A stretch of DNA of 64,000 nucleotides, taken from contig JAVLUZ010000757.1 in the NCBI GenBank assembly GCA_036768485.1, positions 113,492-177,491 of the forward strand, written 5' to 3'. Both the position numbers and the translations under genes were made by a program. How positions within the stretch are numbered: position 1 is the first letter of the stretch; each line of letters begins with the position of its first letter. This document shows positions 1-42,300 of the stretch, in pieces. The notes under the pieces were generated by a model. That model searched no databases. It was not told the DNA's origin and was given only the letters and a program-made list of their open reading frames with translations. Origin of the DNA: Mermis nigrescens (lineage: Eukaryota; Nematoda; Enoplea; Mermithida; Mermithidae).

Positions 1-1928
1 TGAGAATTAAAATTTAGTCATCACATGAATAATAAATTGGCACTTTGCTGTATGTAACTTTGTGTAACTAGGTACGCGACTAAAACCACAAGAAAAGTCT
101 ATAGGTAAAAAATATCCTTTGTACTGCAGATGCATTCTAAATAGTTAATATTCAACGGACATATTAAACTTATTCAAATTTGATTTTAACCCTCGGCGCC
201 TCGGCACTTTTCAGCTTCGCCCTCGGCGCCGAGGCCGAGGCTCCAAAAAACGCCGAGGCTTGCCGAGGCCGAGGCCTCGGTCCGATCACTGTACGGCACT
301 TTAAAAAATATAACAATTATGCTTACATAAAATCGCGCCTATATTTTGTCAGACGTACTCAAGAGAAATCCATTGCTACTTTATTAATGATCATTGTCAA
401 AGATGTTGTAGAATAATATCTGTGAAAAAACTTGAGATTCAAAAACAATGAAAAGTATTTTTGTACTTTTTGTTTTGGTGTTTTTAAAACTTCGATTTTT
501 AGCGTTTGGAAAATAATCGAAAACCTGAATCGAAGTAGAAACGTTATCTTTAGTCAGTTATGGGAAGTCTTGCACACCTAAGGCGGACGGAAGCAAACTG
601 CCATACGTGTGTACAATAAAATACTTCAGTTCAGTACAGTACCTACGTACCTAAATGAGATACTCTACGCCAATTACTAATATGATACGAGTTGTTTGAG
701 GAACATGCATGAATGCATTCTTAAATCTAATTACTGCTTGAATTGTGAAGAAACGTATGTCACAGAAATTTCGGGAATCTCCGGCTTTAAACCAGGAGTG
801 CACGTCAGAATAGAATTTTTCAGTCTTTTTACGATATTGCGAACAATTCAAAATCTGAGTATGGATAAGACATGCAAAGCTGTAGGTTCCAAAATGTGAA
901 AAATGAATACTCTATGGGAAAATGGGATAGATTAGGTAAGAAATAGGGCAGGAATAACAATTTTTCCCTTGGATATATAAAATAAGCTATTTATCAATAG
1001 AGAATGAAAATTTTTCATTAAAGTAAGGCCAAATTAAAGCCAAGAATGAATGAAAAACAAAAATTCTGACAAAATTGTATCGAATGGACTCGAGGCTATG
1101 AAGTTGGTAAATTTCACGCTGTCCCACACTCTTCAATCAGTGAAGCTCTCTGGTTGATTCCTTAGACTGATCATGCTATGCACCTAAGTATGCATGTGTA
1201 ACGGCTCAAAATTTCGTGAAGGCAGGGCAGTGTTCTGCCAATTTTGGGGACAAATGACTTTCTATTTTTTTGGTAAATAAAGCTGAAAATAGTATAAAAT
1301 GAAAGTTTCTGCCAAAAAGTCGGACGGAGTGGGTGGGAGGCACACATGATCTTGGGGGTTGGGGGTTCTCGACCTCTTCTAAAAAAATTTTCACTCTCCG
1401 AGAAATTTTTCAACCCCCTAGAATTCACGATTTTCCAAAAATTTGTATAAAAGGTGCTGTTTTAAGCGTTTCTAGTATATATCTGTTTGCTCGGAAGTGT
1501 CAAATTTTCGGCGTTTCGCGCTATTAACTCATTTTTTTGATTATGTCTTGTTTAATTTAATCGAATTTTTTTGATATTGTTTCAAATTCTTTGCGTTTTT
1601 ATGCTCTAGAAAGATGGAGCATCGTAAGAAACGCCGAAAAAAGAGGTTTTTATGACGCGTACCTACTGTTTTTTAGCCCAAAAGGCTCTTTAGATTTTCA
1701 ACCCCCTCTTCTCAGAATTTTCATGCTGTACATGTCTGGAGAGAGGTCTTTTGCACTTCTGAGACTGCATGTACTTGTTCATTTCGGGCGTTTGCTTGCG
1801 CGGAATTCATTCACCGTAGACGTGTTCTAAGCATTTTTTACTTGGAACTTTTCTTCAGTAAATTTCTGTTCTTAATTGTATACCGTTTATACATATTGTT
1901 TATCGTGAATGATTTACGTTCATTTCAG
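1..1928. other. Upstream intron sequence of the GALNT7-like gene; repeats only
   Basis: I found no coding exon here. Positions 180-290 are a GC-rich palindromic patch ending CGATCACTG, like the termini of the hAT-like element at 12975-14719. Positions 1346-1740 are one copy of a ~390-bp dispersed repeat also found at about 5955-6355, 8650-8985 and 45165-45535. The missing first exon or exons probably lie left of the window. Confidence 0.5.
1346..1740 (+). repeat. Dispersed repeat 'GAGCATCGTAAGAAACGCCG' (~390 bp)
   Basis: Carries CTCTAGAAAGATGGAGCATC and the CGGCGTTTCGCGC hairpin. Other copies: + at about 8650-8985, 38230-38560; - at about 5955-6355 and 45165-45535; fragments at 28400-28640 and 56870-56950. 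Confidence 0.65.
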
Positions 1929-30570
<28,642 letters not shown>

Positions 30571-32087
30571 TTTTCGACCAGCTTATTCGGTCGCTTACAT
30601 GTTCAATGCTCATATTCGCGTTAGGATGCATTTTGATCTTTTTCTCACCCATCTGGTCCCGTTTCATTGCAGTTAACATAGTTCTCTCGAGCTCTGCTTG
30701 CTTGAATAACTATGTAGGAAGATTATCGATCAAAGCTAAAGCTCCATATTGTGTGTATCATAATTTTAAATGATATAAATATCGTTCATTCCATTTTTCA
30801 TGAAATGATTCTGGCATATTGCTTTTAAGCAAGCGCAGTTTTAGTGGGGCTAGGGGCGCCATCGTCAAAAAATAGTTGGGCGCAATTGAGAATAGAATAT
30901 CGTGTATTTTTTAACGATTTTAGCCATTTTAATGACAATTTTTCAAATTTTTCCAGGTAGCGCTCATTAATGACACTTACTGGCTTTTTGTGGCGCTTTG
31001 AATACTTTATTTTTACGTCAGGAGAGTATTTTATATACAGAACAAGGATTAATAAGTTCCAACAATGATTTCTCGAGCATTATTTCGGTGCGTCGTGCCG
31101 ATTTTCAGACTAATTTTGTGCGTTTTCCGTAGAGAAATTTCGAAGATTTCTGACTTTGTTCGGATCGCAGATGGTTTTGCCTATCCAAAGCCGTCAAAAA
31201 ATCGCTACTTCAAGCATAATGGACAGATTTTTCGGATAATTTTTACCATTTTTAGTCAAAATTTGCTGTTCCGCCCACTCCCCATGTTAGAAAATCCTGG
31301 ATCCGCCGCTGCTTTTAAGCTTCTGCATTCTGATTTTGAGAGTACCGAAATTAGAGAACCATGAAATCGCCTCACGAACCATAAAAAGCTCTAAAATTTA
31401 CAGCGATTTTTGACTTAATCTTCTTCATGACGATTGGAGTTTCTGTGTTTACATGCCGTTTCTGATTTGTTTTATCGTATTTAAGTAGAACATCGCTCTA
31501 AATTTCTGTAATCTGTTCCATTCCAAACGGACCATTTTCGCTAGTCTTATTACTGAATTAGTTTTTCACTGCACAAATTGCTTCTTCAATTATGTTGTCG
31601 TAGCGGCTGATTGATTTAAACTTCTTACTGATATTTAATGTGCTTCGTCGACAACATAGGCCGTAAAATATTCTTTTACGGTAATAATCCGTAAAGCGAA
31701 AATGGGCCGTTTGAAATGGAACAGAGTATAGATGCGTCAAGTCACGTGACATGTTATTGTTTATTTATTATTGCTCGATATTTTATAATCTGGTTTCTTT
31801 CTTGTTACCTATTGTGCAATGAATTTTTTATGTAAAGTAAAAACACGTCACATGAGAATAATTGTTTTTTGCGTGCTGCATCGTGAAACAGTGAGCTAAT
31901 GCAGGAGAGGCACCTGCAACTTTTCTCGTTAAGTCTGAACATTTACTATTATTACGTTACGTTCCTATGATTAAAGCTATAACTCATCTTACGTGCATAG
32001 TATGATCAGTTCCGGATCGACCATAAACTTCTATTTTGCTAGAACGTCAAAACATTTGATGTAAATAAATATTGAAATAAAAAGTTT

Positions 32088-32258
32088 CTATAGTCTTTTT
32101 CACATAACTTCGTGTATACATTTTAAGAATTTTTATCGACAGTAAGCCGAGGATTACGATAATTAAATATCAGATCAATTCTATAATCGCAATCTGTCAG
32201 CTTATTGTCGGAGATAGTTTTAAAATTAATGATCGAACTTATGTAAAACAGACTATAG
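32088..32258. mobile_element. Short MITE with CTATAGTCT-type inverted ends (171 bp)
   Basis: Left CTATAGTCTTTTTCACATAA, right in inverse CTATAGTCTGTTTTACATAA. The centre has GATTACGATAATTAAATA and CGCAATCTGTCAGCTTATTG. Other copies lie at 34040-34200 and 38863-38995, and a left end near 33111. A TA target, as in Tc1/mariner MITEs, is possible. Confidence 0.7.
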
Positions 32259-34039
32259 TCAATTTCAGTCGTTCCGTTTCCATTTTCAACCAGGTTTGTC
32301 TCAGCCCCAGAAAATTTTCTCTTTATGCATTCTGGGGTCTAGTTTACCCACACGTTCATGTCTGGTAGTTGATGAAAAATACGTGAGTGTGAAGAAGTGA
32401 TATGTAGGTATTTCATTTGAACAAAAAATACCTTCGGAATATTGCATATATGTAGGTAAGTACCTATGTACAATAAGTGCAAGTTTTGAACTATGGTTTT
32501 GGAGCATACGTAGATGCCCAGCATGGTCGGTGAAGGCAGGGGTGAGCCAGAGCTTTTTTGCCAAAACGGTATAAATGTTAAAATAGTAAGTATACTTACT
32601 TTTTGTCAGGAAACTTACTTTTCATCATTTGCATTCATTCTTCCCCTTCAGAAAATATCCGTTTTTCATTCCTGCATAGACTATAGTTGTTCTTGATTAG
32701 GATTTAGACTCCCCAGGATAGCGGCCGCCCCCCGCGAAATGGCTGCGACCCAGAAAATTATCGATTTTCTTACAAATCGTATCCGTAGATGCAAAGCATG
32801 TCAGATCTGTGGGTCAAGAATTGAGCGTTTTTGGATCGACATGACCTCAAAATCTAATATAAGCGCTAAAACAGTGTTGAAACTACATTATTATACAGTT
32901 TCTGGTCAATTTAAAGCACTTTTTCCGAGAAATTTCGTATTTTTCCATTGATGGGTGATCTAGACCTCCAACTTCCCACTTGCATCAGGTCCCACCCATA
33001 GATGTACAGCATGGCTGGTCTGAGGGGGGTCAGTCTGTCTAGGGAGGCCAGGACTGAGCTTTCTTGATAAAGTCAAAAACTGGTAATAATGCTAAAATTA
33101 AAACTTGTACCTATAGTCTGTTTCATTAAACTTTAAGGTTTTCTCTTAAATTTAATCCGCACAAATAGGGCTACAAAAGTGGTTTAAAATTTCGATACAG
33201 TAAAGCGGCTTAAAACAATAAGAAATGTCTCCTTGTCACTCATTGTAGAATATCACGTTTACCGCATTAGTTTAAAGCACTCTTGTAGCCACTCTAAATT
33301 TTTTCAAAAACCTCAAAGTTAAATAAAAATAGTACGTTATCCCTCAGTTTTTGATCAATTGCAAGCACTTTTAATGGGAATTTTCAATTTTCATCTATTT
33401 TCGGCCTTCATTTTGCCTCATATTTCCCAGAAAATGCTCACTTTCCCGTTCTGAAGAGGGGGTTTAGACTGTAGATATATGGGCGTAGGGGGCTAGATGG
33501 ACCCCAACCCCCAAAATACGATGGATCCCCACCAAAGAAAACGATAGACCTCTAGTATTGAATTTTCAGTGCTATTTTTGGCAATTCAGCCGCATTGTAC
33601 CCTAGAATTTGGTAGCTGTCCATGTATGGTTTAGATCTCCCAAACCCTCTTCGCGTGCACGTCTTGACTCTGATCCCAACCCATAAGCGACAAAATTAAA
33701 AATTCTCAAAGAGTGCATACGAAAGACCGCCAGATCTTTAAACAGTGTCGGATAGAATTAATCAATTTTGTATAATTTTTCTCATCCCAAGAAAAGAGCC
33801 TAAGTTTAACTAAAGTTGAGTCAAAATTTTCGGGCGTTCACGCAGAATTATTGATTTCTGTTATTGCATTCGCAATATGCCAGAATTCAATAAAACAAGT
33901 TAAACAATTTTTATTTAGAAATTATGCTTTTGTCCATTTATAACGTATTTTTTCAATAGGATTGAAAACGTATTAAATTTTTTAAAATTTTTAAACAATT
34001 TTTCCATCTCCAATCTGCAGTGCTTGCTGAGAAACGCTG

Positions 34040-34200
34040 TAGTCTGTTTCACATAAGCTTGGGCATAAATTTTAAGAATTTTTTCGAAAGTTAGCCGACG
34101 GATTACGATAATTAAATACCAAGCTATAATCGCAATCTGTCAGCTTATTGTCCGACAAATTTATTAAAATTTGAGCCCAAACTTGTGTGAAACACACTAT
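34040..34200. mobile_element. Short MITE, second copy of the CTATAGTCT family
   Basis: TAGTCTGTTTCACATAAG at left and ACTTGTGTGAAACACACTA at right. Shares GGATTACGATAATTAAATA and CGCAATCTGTCAGCTTATTG with 32088-32258. Confidence 0.7.
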
Positions 34201-35224
34201 CCTACCATTTTATACGTCTTTCTATAAATAGTTAGAGAAATCTGACTTCAAAACTTTAGTTCCTCAAAATTCAGAAGGTCAGCTACGTGTGCGCCTGTTT
34301 GGTTCGTAATTATGCTCAGACCCCAACTTTACCAAAAATGGTCAAAAATAGGTCCGAAAATTTGCCCTGCACGTGCAAAATGGCGTTTTTCACCTTTTAC
34401 TTCGTCTACTTTTATTTACAATTGCTTTTGATTGAACTTTTTTCCCACAAATTTTACAATTTTCGACAATTTTGTGCAATCATTAAATTCTTTTGACTTC
34501 AACGACAATCGGACGCGAAGCGCTAGAAAAATTAATGAAATATAGGCGAAAGGACGTCTAGAAATTTGAATTTACTGCTCGATTTACTGTATGTCAGCAT
34601 TTGACGCGGAGCATAGGAGAAAACTATGCTGACGTAGCTGTTTCTGACCTTAAAATCGTTTTATTTATCCCCTGGGCAACGATATGGCTTTCACCAAGCC
34701 GCCAAGAAAGTGAATGAATATCATTGCAAAATGAAGAAATTATGATCACTGACGGCCAAAAATCATTGCGAATTGCATAGGTATTCATCCATTCCATATT
34801 TCGCCAATTATGTAGGATCGATGATAGACTGGGGAGGCAGCCGCCCCCTTAAATCCGCTTCTGCATTTCATTATCGTTGTTCAGCAAATTTCGTTGAATG
34901 AAGCAACAGAATCAGCACAAAACGATATGAATGTGAATATTCTTCTCGTTCAGCGATCATGAAAGTTCTTTTATTGTTTTCATTGTTAACGAAACAACTG
35001 TAAAACTTTGTCAAATAGTAAATCGCTCGTATTTCTATTAGATATTCAGGCACAAATGAGTGAGTTAACTGCTCATTAATGAGCAGATATCATCAAAATT
35101 ATGCCATAATATTCATTAAAAATTTATGAGAGGGTCCAAATTGTGATCAAAAATTTAAAAGGGAGCCTATTAAAATAAATTTTTCTGAAATAAAAACAAA
35201 TCCGAAAAATTGTAAGAGGTCATC

Positions 35225-35350
35225 TTAGAGACAATCGTCGACGAATACAAGGACGATTCATGTTTTGTTTCATTCGTCTCATCGTCGATGAGACGATGAC
35301 GTCCATCGTCGACGAAGACGATGCATGTTTTGGGACGATTCGTCAACCAT
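35225..35350. repeat. Short duplicated CGTCGACGA-rich segment
   Basis: The unit ATCGTCGACGAA...GACGAT-CATGTTTTG occurs twice about 75 bp apart, with CTCATCGTCGATGAGACGAT, a strong palindrome, between them. CpG-rich island in AT-rich sequence. Function unknown. Confidence 0.6.
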
Positions 35351-38300
35351 ACTTCCAGGCCGCCAAAAAATGAATTTGCAACCTAATTTGATTAATTACG
35401 ACGGACAGGACATGGCCAAAGCAAAATATTTTCGTACGGTAGGTACAATGCCGCTCAAAAGTTTAAGGCTACTCTGATTGATAACTCCAAAATACAGTGG
35501 GTTTCCAAATCGCTTTTATTTGTGAAATTAAAAGGCCTAAATTTCATTTTGAGAAAGTTTGTAGATTAAATTTCTCCGATGATTTCAAAAAGTTTAGTCG
35601 TTCTTAAATTTGTTAACTACTAGATGATTTATCACGGGTCAATTCCGCTCCATTTGCTGGTCTTTCGATCAAAAATCGCGTCTATGTTTAAGGATACTAA
35701 ACTATTCCAAAGAGTGATAGCCTAATGTTTCAATATAAGTCAATGTGTCATACAAAGCAAATACAAGAAAAACAAACAGTTCGATTCTTTTACTGATCCT
35801 CCACGACCCGGGGCGGTCCTCTAAATTGACCACTAAAGGACTATGTGGTCTAAAGCGAACTTCTTTAAAAATTGGCGTCTGACCGCCTGACATGCAGGGT
35901 GAATTGTCTATTGATTGTCGACCATTGGTTTTGAGGCAGACAATTGTTCAGTATCTTTGCCGTATAATTGGATCGTCATAAGAAGTCTTTTTGCGATCGA
36001 GTTTAACAGACAGAAACGTATTGATTTCTGTTCGAAATTTCGTTCGTTGGACTTTTATCGATTGATCAAAGGTTTCTTTTTCTTGGGGACTGATATTCGA
36101 TTATTTTACTTTGAAATTAAAGGGTTTTGTCCGCAGACGTTCAGACAAAAAATAAAATGTCAAATGCATGGCCGGAAGCGTCAAACAGAAAAGAATGCAG
36201 TGCTTTGGTCTGGAGTCCATTTGGAGCCATGATGTTGCGAGTTGGTTTTATTTCCTTCCAACCCAAAATTTACAACCACTTCATATATTTCCTTAATTAA
36301 GGAGCACTTGGTTCCTTCTTTTGTGACTGCCTCAAAAAAAGTATCCAAGACATTTTTTTCCAGACAGGTGATGATCCAAAACACAAGGCAAAAACCACTG
36401 TAGCATTTTCTGGTGGGGAAGAGATTGCCTTTATTATTCTGACCCCTAAAGTCCCAGGAACTCAATCCGATTAAGAATATTTTGCGAATTATGAAAGAGA
36501 GACTACAAAAACATAATTCCCCTAAGTGCATTTTAGGAGCAAAAATAATTGAAAAATAAAGGAAATCTGGGGTTCAATCCTAAAGAAAAAATGCGTCAAA
36601 TTGGTCAGATCGTTACCACTTTGTATACAAGCATTAATTCAAGCTAAAGGCTATCGGATTTCCTTTTAGTCGATTCTTTTTCGTTGACTGCTTATTGATG
36701 ATACTTGTTATTTATGGTTCTGTTCAATTTTGAATCTCTTGAACAATAATTAGTTAAGAATTTACGATTAAAACAGACATTGCGTTAAAATCGTGGGTGG
36801 CTTTAAACTTTTGAGCGGCACTGTACCTATATAAGTATCCATACTGTATCTCACTGGGTCACAATTGAGGGGCTGTCCATATCCTTCCGTGGTGTAGACC
36901 CCCTGATTCTACAAAACTGTGCACTAAAGACAAACAAAACGGAAAATTATCAAACTGGCCAAACACTTTTACAATCCATGATATTCAACAAGCATTGATA
37001 GATTAACATGTGGTGCGAGCGCTGGGCTGGAACATTTTGACTGATTTAAGCGTCTAAACTCAATATTCAGTGAAACATATGAATGACTCGGTGAATTTGA
37101 CAGTTTTGAACTCCATTTTCAACGCAAACTATTGCATTATAAAAAAAGTGTATGGGAAAATTTCGTCGGAGAAGGAAGGTACTCACTGTCCCCCTGGATA
37201 CGCATTTGCACTACATACGTATTATATGCATATTCCGCTAGAGCCTTGTTGTTTTTTCTGACGATAGTAGGAAATTATTTTTTCCAGGGCGGAACCCTTG
37301 CTTGGTGGAGTTGTCGACGGTTCTGATTTGATATAAGTCGCACAAATAGTGTTTATCGAATTTATTGAAAAACCTAGATCGAAAGCGATTCAATCACTCA
37401 AGTAGGACGTCAAAAAGTCCAAAACACGGATGTGGCTATGTAAAGAACAAAAACAATATGAATACATACATACATACAATTTACGAAATTTTATAAAAAA
37501 GTAACGCTTACATCGTAGCAATATTATTCACACGAAAAATACCTAAATGACCTACAAACTTAAAGCTTGAAATTTTACGGCATTCGCTACGCCTGCTAAG
37601 AACCCATACATCCATTGCTTCAAAAACAAATTTAAGCAGGAGTTAAATCATGAACCAAGAAACAAATTTTAGATCAATTACCAGATTATTTTCAATCACT
37701 CAAAATGTACGAGGGTGGTCAGAAACTTATTTCGTAGCCTGACTCATTTCCATGCATGTAACGGCTCGAAATTTTGGGTTGGGGTCCCCGGCCATTTTTA
37801 TAAGGGGGGGTGGTTAATGACCTCCAATTTCTACCCAAAAACCGTAAAAAACACCTAAAAACGGCCGAAAAATTCAATTTCTTACAAAACGTTGATGGGG
37901 GTCAAAAATTGTCTGACTTTTCAGGGATGGAGAGAACGATCAACTTTGGGTGGGGATCTCCCATCCGCCCTGTTGTATATATGCTTATTTCTACTCATGC
38001 TGGAGGAATCTAATTAGCTTTTTCAATACAGCCATCAAGCTTTCAAGCTAACATGCCTTCAAAGATTAGCAATCTCGAGTTCTGTCAAAGTGTTCAGTCA
38101 GCTTGTTTATCACACCACTCCACAAAGCAAGAATGACACACACTATAATCGAAATCCGTGGCTTCTAAAGTTTAAATCACCCATCTTGTACCCCAAATTA
38201 GTCCTCGGCATACGTGTTCGGGGTTGGAGGGTTTTGACCCCCAGAATGGCAACCGATCCTCGCAAAATGGTCATGACCCCCAAAGAATCGTCGATTTTTT

Positions 38301-38862
38301 GTAAACATTGTTAGAAGTGTATATTTTTAATCATTTTTACCTCATTTCTGGCTCAAAAGTCTCAATTTTTTGGATGCAGATTTCTTGACTTTGTTTACAA
38401 TTCACTAAATTTTTTACAAATTTTTCAAATATTTTTTCTGTCTTTATCTTCTAGAAAAAAACGAGCATTGTCCGAAACGTAAAAAACACTGTTTTTGACG
38501 TGCCCCCTTCGTTTTTAAACCCAAAAAAGGTTTTTTTTTAAATTTTCTGGACCTGACACTAGAATTCATATGATATACATGCATGGTTCTCAATTATCAT
38601 TTGTGCTCAGACATTATTAACAGCACTACTGGAAAAAATTTACAGATCATGATACGTTGAAAACAGCTACAATTTTATGGCTCAACAGCTGAAGAAAAGA
38701 CTTTCATTTTTACGGTATTGCTACTTTGAAAAAGAAGCTGGTCAAGTGTATTGGTGTTTGGGGCAAGTGGTTGGTTACTGTGTTGAAAAATTAAAGTAGT
38801 TTGGTTTCTCTAGCATAAGCAAAAATAAGTCAGACCACAAAATCTTGGATCGCAATTAGACG

Positions 38863-38995
38863 TAGAGTCAGTTTCGCACAAATTTGGGCATAAATTATTG
38901 ATAGAATCGGACAGATAACGATATCAGATCAAAGCAATGATCACAATATTCTTGGTAATAGTTCTTAAAGGTAAGTTCAAACATGTGGGAAACAG
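38863..38995. mobile_element. Short MITE, third copy, just downstream of the Hox stop
   Basis: GTAGAGTCAGTTTCGCACAA at left and ACATGTGGGAAACAGGATT at right, with the GGGCATAAATTATTGA segment. It lies 190 bp past the Hox stop codon, so it may be part of that 3' UTR. Confidence 0.55.
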
Positions 38996-39184
38996 GATTT
39001 GACAGAAAGCACATAAACATGTGAAATAGTCTTCATAGCTTGATCAGAAAAATCACTTAATCCTGTCCCGGATCGAAATTTTGTAAAGCGTGTCAATAAA
39101 AGATTGAAAAAAACGAGATCACAGCCGTTATATCTTGGATACACTTCGGCATCGATTTGCACGCAGGAGATGACGTTTATAGGC

Positions 39185-39343
39185 TTATTCGTAATGGCCA
39201 AAAAAGTTCGAATTCATCATTATCCGATTTTGGTGCATCTGCATCATATGAGCCATCGATGATCCGGCTGATCCAACAATGTTCAAACTATTGTTAGTAA
39301 TCATGCTGTATTTATTATCCTTCTTCCATTTCATACGACGATT
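39185..39343 (-). CDS. Hox terminal exon (homeodomain residues 51-60 plus short tail)
   Basis: Acceptor TTTATTCACAG. Encodes [18 protein letters not shown], then a Ser/Met/Asn-rich tail ([19 protein letters not shown]) ending FFGHYE and TAA, 53 codons in all. The tail carries no domain that I recognise and is unusually short for Dfd, Scr or Antp-class proteins. Confidence 0.9.
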   Translation of the reverse strand, partial: NRRMKWKKDNKYSMITNNSLNIVGSAGSSMAHMMQMHQNRIMMNSNFFGHYE

Positions 39344-42300
39344 CTGTGAATAAATTAAGAAAACATGCAAGAAAATCAGAAGTTAGACAAATAATTTGAG
39401 CTATCGCTGAGCGATTCAATCAATAAAGCTCAGCTGTTGTCGCATCATAAATAATCATCAAGGGCGGATTCGACGAGAGAAGGGGCCGCCTGCCCTCTGC
39501 ACCCACGGACCTAAGATAGATGACGGAATGTAGGCACACATGGGCTTAAGGGTTTGCGGGTCTAGCTGGACCCGCACCCCCCTAAAGAATCCAGCAAACC
39601 CTCCAAATCGATAGACCCCAAAATTAAATTGTTGGTGCTATTTTTGGCGATTTTACCTCATCGAATCTCCCAGAATTTGACAACTGCCCATCTATGGATA
39701 TTGGTATATCTTTTAGAATGACTTTAATTATTCGTTACAATTTCTCAATTTTTTTAACGCTTTACATCAGAATGCACATATTTGGTTTTCTTGGCTAAAT
39801 TCTTGCGCCACAAGTAATCTCATAATATTTATTATTTAACCATTGCTAAGATTTATGGAAATGTAATTCAGCACTTCTCAATCAGAATTCTTTGAAATTT
39901 TCAACGCTCGCACCATGATTTTTAAATATTGTTCATTAGTGCACCAAGTGCGTAAATGCGAGGTCAAGAAGTAATTAATTTATCCTAAAATTGCGAAATT
40001 CTTTGGAAAAAATTACTGTATCAGAGAAAAACATCATTGGCCCAACGTAATTGGCTAGATAGAGAATGGATATTATGAAATTTTGATATTGAAAGATTTG
40101 CGATTGCTTCACATTACGCACCAATTTCAGTGATTTCTAGCCATTTTTTTCACAAAATTTAGAAATTTTTCGTTAAACCGAACATAGATGGTTCCAAATC
40201 AGCTTAGATAACGTAAAATGTAAAAAAGTGCTTTGCAAAGGTAAAGCGGATTTTAAGGACTATTTAATCTGGATAAAAGTTTGGGTTCTGAACCCATTGA
40301 AGAACATTTTATTCCGCTACGGTATCTAAACAAATGCAAAATTTTTTTCTATGAATGCTTCTTGCAAGCAGATAATGTGCAAAAATTTCATCAAACGCAG
40401 GAAGCAAATATTAAAAAAGAAACTTGCCAGGAATTTTCAGCAGTTGCGTCTTTCAGTTAGTTACAGTTCTTTCTTTGTTGCGATAAACCACGCAGGAGAA
40501 AAAGAAGGCGCAGCAAAAACAGTCGCTATCCTCTGACTTTCTGACCCGCAAGAACAACTGCTTTGTCTACTTTAAAAGGCTGATTAATCTTTGCTTTCTA
40601 CCACTTTCAACTCAAATCAATCAAATTTCGCTCAAAGGAGAGCGCAATAGCCGCACGAACAAAAGTTAATCTGTGATAAGCTAAAAATGCGTCCGCCATT
40701 AATCAGTGGAAGCAGATCCAAATAATAATTACATTTTGGTTTCTAAAATCGCTTCATGAGTCAATCTTCGTCTGAGTAATCTATAATATGCGGGTTCTAT
40801 TCAAAAAATTCTCAGCAGGATTTGAGATTTCTCGGAATTTGATGAAATTCAAAGGCGAATAAAATACATGCAACAAAATTTTATAGCCTCCAGTTATGAA
40901 AAATTCACGAAATTTATGCTTCTACTTAAGTATTCCATAAGTTTTCTGCGATTGACTTTCTTATTCGTCGAAAATCTGTAAGGATCAATTTGAAATTCTT
41001 TTCAAATAGAATTTCCAATTCGCTAAATTTACTTGGCTTATTTTATTGATTCTACCATAAATTCCTTAAGAAAACGACTGAATCTACCTATTTTCCTTTA
41101 TTTCCATAGAAATTCGAAATTCAATACTCAAGGTTTAAGTAATTTCCAAGCTGGATGTTGTCTCTCACATTATTTGACCCACATTAAATTACACCTTCTA
41201 TACGAATCCGGTTTTTTTACTTCTCTGTTGTCATAAACGCCTATAGAAGTATCAGGATTTCTGATCTTATCAGTCTACTTTGTCATCCGAGAAAAGATGG
41301 AAAAGTCGGAAAAGCTTCAATAACTTTAATTGCTGTAAAAATGCATAAATATGAAAAAATTCTCATTCAAAGTACGAGGAAAGCGATAGATCCGCTTCCT
41401 AAATGAAATACAAAAATATTTTGGAGAGGGCAAATGGATAAAGAACACCTCTTCGTTTTTAGTTGTAATTAAATCTGCTAATTTTCCTGCGTTGAAAATT
41501 CCACACAAAAATTACTGTAATCTGCGCTCGCAAATTCTTTCTGTTTTCCAAATATCTTGTTTTTTATTTAATACGCGACGCCAACAAAAGGGGTTGTAGC
41601 ATTCCCCAATTGTATTATTGGCTTTTCTTGTTTTGAAATAAATCAATCTCATCTTTTATCTATCCTGACTCTAAAGAAGTGGCATAAAACATGATTGCTT
41701 CTGTAGAACACTATTTTATTCCAGAAGCGTAGGCCAGGATTTTGGTTCGGAGGGGGCATACATAAAAAATTTTTAGGGACAACTTTTGCTTGAATGCTTC
41801 GATATGGTACAGTAACACATTATGTATAGTAAAATGGAGTTTCTCGACCTTTAGTAGTGTAGCCTAGCTGATTTATGGGATCATGACGATCAAAAATACA
41901 AATTTTTTTGTTGATATTTTCACCAATTTCATGTAGAATTTACGACTTTTTAATTGACAAACAGTTCGGAAATCATGAGTGGCTCAAAACACCAAAAAAT
42001 TTAGTCATTCTTTACCGCCCTTAACATTTTATAGCTCTTTGGATACTGACAGTCTGACAGAACAGGAAATATCAAATTTGTACAAGACAATTTTGACATA
42101 ATGCCACAAGTTCAGGCTTCTAACAGGAAAACTGCAAATTACCAACTTAGTATGAATTACTAGAATATTTTTATTGATTCGGGCTCTTAAAACACTGCTG
42201 GAGCTCATACAAAGAGAAATAACAGTAACCGGCGGAGCTAAGCACCTGGAAATTTTGACGTTTTTGCTCTTTAAACTCAATTTATACCGTTTAAATCAAA

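Larger units (their letters stand above)
30571..39184. other. Intergenic region between GALNT7-like and Hox gene ends, repeats only
   Basis: The two genes converge here, with 8.6 kb between their stop codons. It contains copies of at least five repeat families, three of them short MITEs. No exon with conserved protein motifs was found. An open + strand frame at 35915-36232 and a minus-strand frame at 36181-36531 have no recognisable features and were not called. Confidence 0.5.

Noticed and set aside
1842..1928. In-frame hydrophobic extension upstream of the first visible GALNT7-like exon, resembling a membrane anchor
   Set aside because: It begins with TTG, has no ATG, and a good polypyrimidine tract and CAG acceptor end it. 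The hydrophobic residues reflect T-rich intron sequence.
31065..31364. 99-residue open frame
   Set aside because: The right half is the terminus of the hAT-like MITE family seen at 15514, and nothing in the translation resembles a protein.
32064..32069. AATAAA as poly(A) site of the GALNT7-like gene
   Set aside because: It is 1.5 kb after the stop, adjacent to a MITE, in sequence where AATAAA is expected often by chance. No independent support.
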